From: Paratinospora sagittata | Lineage: Eukaryota > Streptophyta > Magnoliopsida > Ranunculales > Menispermaceae | Assembly (NCBI GenBank): GCA_035771175.1 | Contig: CM069589.1 | Span: forward strand, 30,448,201-30,512,200 | DNA: 64,000 nucleotides | Direction: 5' to 3' | In this document: one piece after another, positions 57,033 through 64,000 of the stretch | Layout: every line of letters starts with the position of its first letter | How positions within the stretch are numbered: position 1 is the first letter of the stretch | Program-made: the position numbers and the translations under genes | The notes under the pieces: model-generated | Told to the model about the DNA's origin: nothing | The model's input: the letters and a program-made list of their open reading frames with translations, nothing else | Database searches by the model: none

Positions 57033-58761
57033 AATACCCCCAAGCTTAGGACTTTGATCGTCCTGAACAAAGGGAAAAAAAACTAAAAACTCATAATTAA
57101 TATATCCCTTCTCCAGTCACAATCTCGCACAATTAAAGACTTAACTTAGCATTATAAACTCATACATGGGCTCCAAGATTACACCAAAAGGAATATTCAC
57201 TTCTAAGAAGGAATTTCAAGAGTATAGAATTGTCCAGATTTTCAACCCAACTCTCACCAAGTTTCACTTTTGATTTTTTCACACATGAGTACATAACTAA
57301 TCTCATCAACTAATCATGCCAGTCATGAACAAGTGCAAGCAAGTGTTATGTGTAAGATCTCAAAATATAAAATTTAAGTTGGAACTCCATAGGCAAGTTT
57401 TTCACACCACTCTCCACTAATGTTGATCACACACCATTCAGAATTAATAGGTCTTTCATAGGTTGTAATGTAAGGCCTAGGTTCAAAGGTAGGGAAAAAT
57501 AGGAAAATTTTAACTCAAAAAGCACCGTAACCACTTTGATCGATTTTTTATCATCCACTACATTACATTGAGAACCAAAAACCCAATTTCATCACATATA
57601 TCCTCTCTTTAAATATTCAATCTTTTCATCTCATTCCCCATTCTTTTGTTTGCTTGTTTTCTTATCTCCAAAGAGCAACTACACCCCCAAACTTATTTCT
57701 TTTCATAATCATGGGCATAGCATCCTTTTTCTTCTCTTTTTTTTTTCTTTTCTTCCTCTTTTTTCAATAAAACTCATGCGCAAACTTCACATTTTTCTCT
57801 TCTTTGTTACCCTTTTTCTTCACTTTTCATTCATCCAAATAATAACAGTCCATAATTAAAGTGCACAAGGTACATAGGTTGAAAAATAGGGGAATTAAAC
57901 ATGGTAAGCTCAGATTTCCTGATGTATAGGTAACAAAGAAAAGGATATTTAGCTCAAAGTGGGAACTATGGATACAATAAAAAGTAAGGTAGGCTATATG
58001 GCTCAAACTTTTTCAAACATGGCCTAATCATCTTCCTTACGGTGTGTTAACTAGGATTTTGCCTCGAGTGGTGATCGAACTTGTTCTAGAATCCCTAGAG
58101 ATCTAAGATATGACTTAGCAAGCAAAGGTCCATTCCCAACAATCTCAATCCAATGATAAAAAATCATGTACAAATGGTTAAGTCTCTCCAACAATTTCCA
58201 GCAAAAGTTGGATCAAGCACATAGACATATAGGTAACTCTCTCCATTCTCCTATTGTTTCATATCTCTAAAGTGTCATCTTATCATTGGCCTTCCATAAG
58301 TAAGTCTAAAATTGTAAAAAATTGTGACTTTCTAACCTAAACAAATGCATACTCAACTAGCATACCATAATACATACTCAACTAACATACCATATAACAA
58401 AATTTTCAAACTCTCCCCTCAAACTTAAAGCAAGCATTGTCCTCAATGCATAATATAAACAAATAAAGAGAAACATAGGCATATAAGAGAGAGAGAGGAG
58501 TTTAGAAAACCATCTAAACCCAAATGGGTGAAGATGCGTGCCATTCATCTCTCCTAATTGTTCCAAAGAGACCCCCAAACTTGTGTTAAAACCTGAAAAG
58601 GAAAAGAAACAAAAACTTGTCAATGGTATGAAACTCAAATCTATACTACAATGACTAAAAACATTAAACACAAAAGAAAATAAAAAATTCAAAATCGATG
58701 GGTTACCTCCCAACAAGCGCTTGCTTTAAAGTCATTAGCCCGACTTTCAGACACATTGCCA
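57033..58761 (-). other. Athila-b 3' non-coding region
   Basis: Four polypurine-like tracts (plus strand ACCCCCAAGCTT or ACCCCCAAACTT types) at 57036, 57683, 58413 and 58570. The hairpin GCATTG-TCCT-CAATGC is at 58434-58449, and the TGGG...CCCA hairpin at 58699-58712 follows the pol end. The 112-codon frame at 58378-58716 overlaps these sites and shows no domain. Confidence 0.65.
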
Positions 58762-60118
58762 TTACGGATCCCCTAAAGTGATGCGCTCATCTCGCTGCAC
58801 CTCGTGGCCATAGTAATGCTTCAACCGTTGGCCATTAACTGGGAAGCAAACACCATTTTCATTCTTTAGCTTAACCGCTCCAAAAGGGAAAACTCGCTCT
58901 ACCATAAAAAGTCCTGACCATCTGGATTTCAATTTGCCAGGGAACAACTTAAATCTGGAATTGAATAGGAGTACTTGTAGCCCTGGTTCAAAATCTCGCT
59001 TCTCAATGTTCTTGTCATGCCAGTTCTTGGTCCACTCTTTGTAGATCTTGGCATTCTCATAAGCATCATTCTAAACTCTTCCATCTCCATTAGTAGCAAT
59101 AGCCTTTGATCCCCGGATGCCTTTGAGTCAAAATTAAGCTTTTTCACGGCCCAATACGCTCGATGCTCCAACTCAACCGGTAAGTGACAAGATTTTCCAA
59201 ACACAAGGCGGTAAGGAGCATCCCAATAAGGGTCTTCAATGCAGTCTGATACACCCATAAATCATCAATAAGCTTCAAAGACCAATCCTTCCTAGTGACA
59301 TTGACAGTCTTCTCCAAAATTTGCTAGACTTCCCGATTGCTCACTTCGGCTTGACCATTGGTCTGAGGATGGTATGCAAGTGCCACTTTATGTTTCACCC
59401 CATACTTGGCAAGAAAAGCATTGAACAATTTGTTACAAAAGTGGGTGTCTTCATCACTTATGATACCTCTAGGTGTGCCAAATCTAGTTAATATTTGCTT
59501 GTGTAGAAATTTCAGCACCACCTTAGCATCATTGGTCTCCGTAGCTATAGCTTCGACCCACTTGGAAACCTAATCAACTGCCTAAAGTATATATGTTTTG
59601 CCACACAAAGAGGGAAACGGGCCCATAAAGTCAATACCCCACACATCAATAAGCTCCACCACTAAGATGTTTGTCAAAGGTAGCTCGTGTCGCTTAGAGA
59701 TGGTACCAAGACGTTGGCATCGGTCACACGTCTTCACAAATGCATAACTATCTCCAAACAATATAGGCCAATAGAACCCACTTTGAAGAACCTTTGTCGC
59801 TGTCCTTGTAGCCCCAAAGTGACCATTGTATGGAGACGAATGGCAATCATGTAGAATGGATTGCACTTCCTCCTCCTCTATGTATCTCCTTCTCAGTTGA
59901 TCATTGCACCTCTTAAATAGCAAGGGTTCATCCCAAAAATAGAAACGCACATCACGTAGAAACTTATTCTTCCTTGCATATGATAGATCCGAAGGCAAGA
60001 CACCACTAGCCAAGTAGTTCACATAATCAGCATACAATGGAAGTTTGGCAAATAACCCATATAATTGTTCATCTGGAAATGTTTCCAAAATAGGTACACC
60101 ATCATCTTGCTCATCTAG
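58762..60118 (-). pseudogene. pol: Athila-b integrase, broken
   Basis: In sense: zinc-binding HSSPYNGHFGATRTATKVL...CDRCQRLG, core D ([12 protein letters not shown]), D (IISDEDTHFCNK) and E ([11 protein letters not shown]), then [19 protein letters not shown] and FPVNGQRLKHYYG ending at 58762. Stops at about 60119, 59582 and 59567 keep the frame; a shift near 59260 and others near 58950-59100 do not. It retains the ~30 codons deleted in Athila-a. Confidence 0.9.
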
Positions 60119-60870
60119 TTACAGCCGAGATAAGTAATATGCAACTACATTCTCACTCCCTTTCTTGTCCCTAATCTCCATATCAAACTCTTGAGGCAAG
60201 AGAACCCATCTAATCAACCGAGGCTTTGCATCCTTGTTCTCAAACAAGTAGCGGATGGCAGCATGGTCGATATAGACAATCACTTTAGACCCGATGATGT
60301 AGGATCTAAACTTATCACAAGCAAAGACCACCATTGGTAATTCCTTCTCGATTGTTGTGTAATTTTGCTGAGCCCCATCAAGTGTACTACTCGAATAATA
60401 AATGGCCCGGAACATCTTCTCTCTTCGTTGCCCAAGAACCGCTCCCACTGCATAGTCGCTTGCATCACACATGATCTCGAACGGTTCACTCCAATCCGGT
60501 ATCACCATAATAGGTGTTGATATCAAAGCTTTCTTGATCAACTCAAAAGCTTCCTCACAATGCTCATCAAACACAAATAGGTTTTCTTTCTCAAGGAGGT
60601 TGCAAAGAGGTATGGCAATCTTGGAAAAATCCTTGATGAATCTTCTATAGAAACTAGCAAGGCCCAAAAAACTCCTTATGTCCTTAACACTCTTCGGATG
60701 TGGAAGCTTCTCAATAGTGCAAATCTTTGCCTTGTCTACTTCAAGTCCCTTAGACGAAATTCGTTGGCCAAGAACAATCCCCTCATGAACCATGAAGTGA
60801 CACTTTTCCCAATTAAGTACAAGGTTCGTTTCTTCACACCTCTTCAACACAAGAGTGAGGTTATGCAAAC
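60119..60870 (-). pseudogene. pol: Athila-b RT C-terminus and RNase H
   Basis: Open for 249 codons: [20 protein letters not shown] (RT palm end), [20 protein letters not shown] (tether), [19 protein letters not shown], then [41 protein letters not shown] (RNase H; the usual ADHLSRL reads AYYLSRL, so the last catalytic Asp is replaced by Tyr). The upstream RT, including the DD box, is cut off at 60871. Confidence 0.9.
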
Positions 60871-61505
60871 TGTAGCGCCCTAGAAATCATTTCATCTAGC
60901 CCATAACCCATTTGTATTTTTGCCCAAACTCTATGTGCTCGCCTTGGTATGTATGTTTGTATGTTTGATGTGTGATTATTTCTTATATAAAAGAAAGTAT
61001 TATTAGTGGTGGTGGTGTTATTATTGTTATTAATATCATTTGCCATATTAATATTATTGTGAGTGGCTTGTTGGAGAAGCTTCACATAAGTAACTTGTTA
61101 ATCAAGTCATCATCTTGACTTGTGACTTGTTGAAAAGACTCCACTAAATGCCCTTATTTAATGCACCTTTGATATATGGAAGGTTGTACTTCAACACATG
61201 GTAAATATGACATTTACAATGGAATATGTAGTGTATATGTGTTGATTAAATTATAATTAATTATTGGTGTGTCAAATGGACCTGGGGATATTACAAATGA
61301 GTCCAGAACGCATCTTTACATAGAAAACGAGTGGTCATATGAGAAATTTCGATGTGTATTGAGCGCGTAGTAGCGAAATGAAAAATGAGTGTTTTGGGTG
61401 AAAGGGAGGGAGCTCATGCGCTGGGAAGACGCTCCTGCACTGATCAGGAGGGCGCTGATCCATTTGTTGGTCACGATTTTTGGTCAAAAATTGCCATTTT
61501 CAGTG

Positions 61506-61513
61506 TATAAAAA
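61506..61513 (+). promoter_or_regulatory. TATA box of the gypsy-type LTR
   Basis: TATAAAAA, followed by a transcribed-leader-like purine-rich stretch, about 635 bp from the LTR start. Confidence 0.55.
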
Positions 61514-62284
61514 GAGGGAAAAGGTTTCTACTATTTCCATATGTGCCAAGAACGAATTGGAGAAGGAAAAAGGGAGGAAAGCTAGGGTTTCCAAGGGAAA
61601 TCTTCACCATTTACACCCCAAAGTAAGTGTTTTTCTCCATTTTTCTTCATGAACTCACCATTGAAGGAGAGAGTAAGCTTTATAATGGTGTAATTTTCTC
61701 CATAGGTCATGGTTTTGGGTGTTCCCTAACCTAAGGTTGGCTGATTTTTGCTCTTTCGAGCTTGTTCATGATAGAAGCAACCTTCCTTGACCTAGATCTA
61801 CACTTGGATTGCATTTTGCATGAACTTCACCTCTTTTTTTTATGGTGTAAAGGGTTAGGCTTTCGTGTGAAACCCTTAGGGCTGTGGTGTATGGCAAAGA
61901 TTTGGGTTCTTTGGTGGATTTGGAACCCAATGGTACCATTTTTCCTAATTTCTAACAAGAAATTGGTGGATCTAGTGTAAAAGGCCTAAACCCTAGAAAT
62001 CAAACTTAGGGACTTCCTTTGGAGTTGCATGTCAACTATGTTGAATAAATGGTTGATTCTAGTTGATTAATGGTGGTGTTCAGTATTTTTATCCATCGAA
62101 AACCCTAGTTGTACTGTAAAATCGGCCTAGGGCTTGATTTTAGGGATTTTGACCTAAACCAAGTCAATTGGACCTAAATTGAGTGAAATCATGGGTTTAG
62201 AATGTTTGAACCTATGTTAATTTTGTATGACTTAGTGCAATTTGACTCTATGCCTATTGTATAGATTTTCCCCAAATTGGGTCA

Positions 62285-62597
62285 TGTCACACCCCGCGGA
62301 TGTGATGGGTACCTCGGATTGCGAAATCAACCTATATGAGGTTTGAGGTTCGAATCCAGGGGAGACCCTGCATTATTCATGATTAATAGTGTGGACAAAT
62401 GATCCTGGGGGTACTAGACACTGTTGAGTGGGTTGTGTACTGGGATGGGATAATATTATGTGGTGTTATGGTTGGGGTACGCTCGAGTAGGAGGTACCCA
62501 TCACATCTGCGGGGTGTGACAAAAAAGTCCTTAAGTACATAAGGTCTTTTTCTCATCACCCTGGGTAGGGGGCACTGTGTGCAACCCAGGTGTGACA
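62285..62597. mobile_element. Second inverted-repeat element with B-box
   Basis: 313 bp, TGTCACACCCCGCGG...CCCAGGTGTGACA, flanked by GGTCA on both sides (62280-62284 and 62598-62602). An inner inverted repeat joins 62285-62315 with about 62491-62521; a further ~76 bp ends with CTGGGTAGGGGGCAC, the terminal sequence of the 42014 element. The core holds GGTTCGAATCC (62347-62357), a perfect pol III B-box consensus, followed by ACCCTGCATTATTCATG as in the other element. No coding capacity. Confidence 0.8.
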
Positions 62598-63227
62598 GGT
62601 CATATGCCATGTATTGATTTGAATTGAGGAATTTACTTGATTATGATCAATCTTGCATGATTTTGAATGGTTTGGACTTGTGTTAGGATTGAATGACCTA
62701 GACTAAGTGATTGTCCTAGTTTTCGGAATTAGCCTTATCTGTGGCTTGGCACGGATGTCGAGGTTGATCATGAGATGGAAACTCATGATGGGAATTAGAT
62801 GCACATGGACTTATTGGATTAGGAATTGATCATGATTAGTGTGTCTATGTATGGATGGTCATGATAATTGATACATGCGCATGAATCTATGGTTTACAGG
62901 ATCTTATTTTGCTTTGGGATTCGTGTAAGCCATGTGGATAGCTTTGCTTGCGTGGCATTGGTTGTGAGTAGTTGTTCATTTTGTTTATCACATGTGTCAT
63001 CATATTAAATTATACTGGTATGTTGAATGTCATGAAATATCGTTGAGAAATGCATGTGTTTAATATGTTTTAAAAAGGCATGCATTGAAACTCTAGAAGC
63101 TTGGGGTTCCAAGCTAAGTTCCCTAGGTGTTCCTAGGAGGCTTGTGCATGTTGCCAAGCTGACTTTTCTAGATGGCTGAGGTAGAGTCTTCTATAAATGA
63201 AGGTTAGGGGTATGAGGCCGACATACC

Positions 63228-63387
63228 CCAATGGCGGTTGAGTATTTAATACCCCGCTGGCAGGATCATGTCACTTAGGCTAGAAGTGAATGATCAGGAC
63301 GAGATGACCAATGGCGGTTGTGTATGTAATACCCCGCTAGCAGGATCATTCCTCTTAGGCTGGAAGTGAATGATTAGAATGAGACGA
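63228..63387 (+). repeat. Tandem duplication, 2 x 80 bp
   Basis: CCAATGGCGGTTG starts at 63228 and again at 63308; each copy continues TAATACCCCGCT(G/A)GCAGGATCAT and GAAGTGAATGAT. Copies differ at about ten positions. It lies within the gypsy-type LTR. Confidence 0.85.
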
Positions 63388-64000
63388 CCCTAGGATGCAA
63401 GTTATACTCCAAGATGGAGGACCGACCTATGGTCTATAAATATAACTAAGGGTCGGTGGAGTTTTTAAATGTACATGAAAGTGGTTGATGCTTATTTTAT
63501 TATGTGTTTTATGTTTCACATACTTATGAGCATAATTTTATGCATATGCATATATGACTTTATTGATGTATAATTGATGGCATAATTGAACACTATTCAC
63601 TGGGCACCGTTGGCTCACACTCTCACTCTCTTTCCAAGTTCTACTGATAAGGGTAAAGGCAAGGGTATTGCATTTGCTTGAGGACCTAGCCATTACCAAA
63701 GCTAGGGACGTCCTGACGTGAGTCTAGGTTTGATGTGTATGGATGGATGTCCTTTATTTACATATGTATAATGTTTTTCTTATTTTGATACATATGTAAT
63801 CTATAACATTTGTTAAACCTAGATGGTGAGAGGGATTATGGTTTGTTGATGTATATTGGCCTTGTGGCCTTGGGTTTGATGTACTTGATTATATGTTTTG
63901 GACTTGGACTAGATGATGGGTCTAGGCATGTTGCCTTAGACTATTTTGGGTTTAATTGAGGACTTTTGTGATCATGGTTGTATGTTCTATTTAAGGATCA

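Larger units (their letters stand above)
55560..60870 (-). mobile_element. Athila-b: Ty3/gypsy element, 3' half, minus strand
   Basis: In sense order (right to left): RT end, RNase H, integrase, 3' non-coding region, polypurine tract and 3' LTR. It is cut at 60871 inside RT by a gypsy-type LTR; gag, protease, primer site and 5' LTR lie beyond the window. It inserted into Sire-B2. Its RNase H-integrase is clearly related to Athila-a but diverged, and its LTR belongs to the TGATAGTTGCATATTTAGA subgroup seen in the two solo LTRs. Confidence 0.92.
60871..64000 (+). mobile_element. Gypsy-type LTR, start only, runs off the window
   Basis: Starts TGTAGCGCCCTAGAAATC at a break in Athila-b RT. It has a TATA box near 61506, a GCGC-palindrome patch (61411-61460), a purine-rich leader with short non-domain frames, an inverted-repeat insertion (62285-62597), an 80 bp tandem duplication (63228-63387) and, near 63620-63670, a CTCACTCTC...AAGGGTAAAGGCAAGGG phrase seen in plant gypsy LTR ends. 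No LTR end, primer site or coding domain is visible before 64000. An LTR of 3 kb would be large, so part of this may already be internal sequence. Confidence 0.6.

Noticed and set aside
58378..58716. 112-codon minus-strand frame rich in Phe and Ser
   Set aside because: It overlaps polypurine tracts and hairpins of the Athila-b 3' region; composition reflects AT-rich sequence and no homologous frame exists in Athila-a.
1..64000. Search for a host gene, organellar insertion or rRNA/tRNA gene
   Set aside because: All long frames fall in retroelement domains or their shadows; no exon-like conserved domain, organelle-like gene sequence or structural RNA was recognised by eye.

Overview
This window is a nest of plant LTR retrotransposons. 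I find no host protein-coding gene, tRNA gene or rRNA gene in it. The AT-rich sequence, the Ty1/copia elements of the Sirevirus type (initiator tRNA-Met primer site, Gag with zinc knuckle, an env-like 3' ORF, several polypurine tracts), the Athila-type Ty3/gypsy elements (tRNA-Asp primer site) and a LINE relic point to a repeat-rich higher-plant genome, probably a dicot. I cannot name the species. Family labels used below (Sire-A to Sire-E, Athila-a and Athila-b) are mine.

Layout, left to right. 1-1135 is a gypsy-type LTR on the minus strand. It cuts a minus-strand Sire-B LTR (1136-1537), which in turn cuts the protease of a Sire-A copy (Sire-A1, 1538-9606). Sire-A1 is also split by a Sire-C solo LTR (2719-4529), carries an inverted RNase H segment, and ends in an env-like ORF and a 1.8 kb 3' LTR. 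9607-12635 holds unassigned DNA, a LINE relic and the start of another gypsy-type LTR. Sire-E begins near 12636 and is interrupted by a Sire-B solo LTR (which holds an Athila-type solo LTR), then by another Athila-type solo LTR, then at 21796 by Sire-A2.

The 5' LTR of Sire-A2 (21796-37935) was split twice: by a complete Sire-C element lacking pol (22019-31228, minus strand) and by an internally deleted Sire-D element (31710-36877, minus strand). The gag and integrase of Sire-A2 run to 40806, where Sire-B2 inserted. Sire-B2 contains a 391 bp fold-back element in its LTR, a full-length Athila-a (44975-54873, plus strand), and then Athila-b (from 55560, minus strand). Athila-b is cut at 60871 by a gypsy-type LTR that itself holds a second inverted-repeat element. 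The chain Sire-E > Sire-A2 > Sire-B2 > Athila-b > gypsy LTR > fold-back element is six levels deep.

All coding regions seen are decayed by stops, frameshifts or deletions, so no element here looks autonomous. The most interesting signals are non-coding. All five Sire families share a U5 leader with three successive hairpins at nearly constant spacing. The first has a conserved loop but a stem that differs in sequence between and within families while staying complementary, and it is tandemly amplified in three families. Every family also has an array of GCGC-centred palindromes, in Sire-B placed just upstream of a TATA box. The fold-back elements combine LTR-like TG...CA ends and 5 bp target duplications with an internal pol III B-box-like motif.
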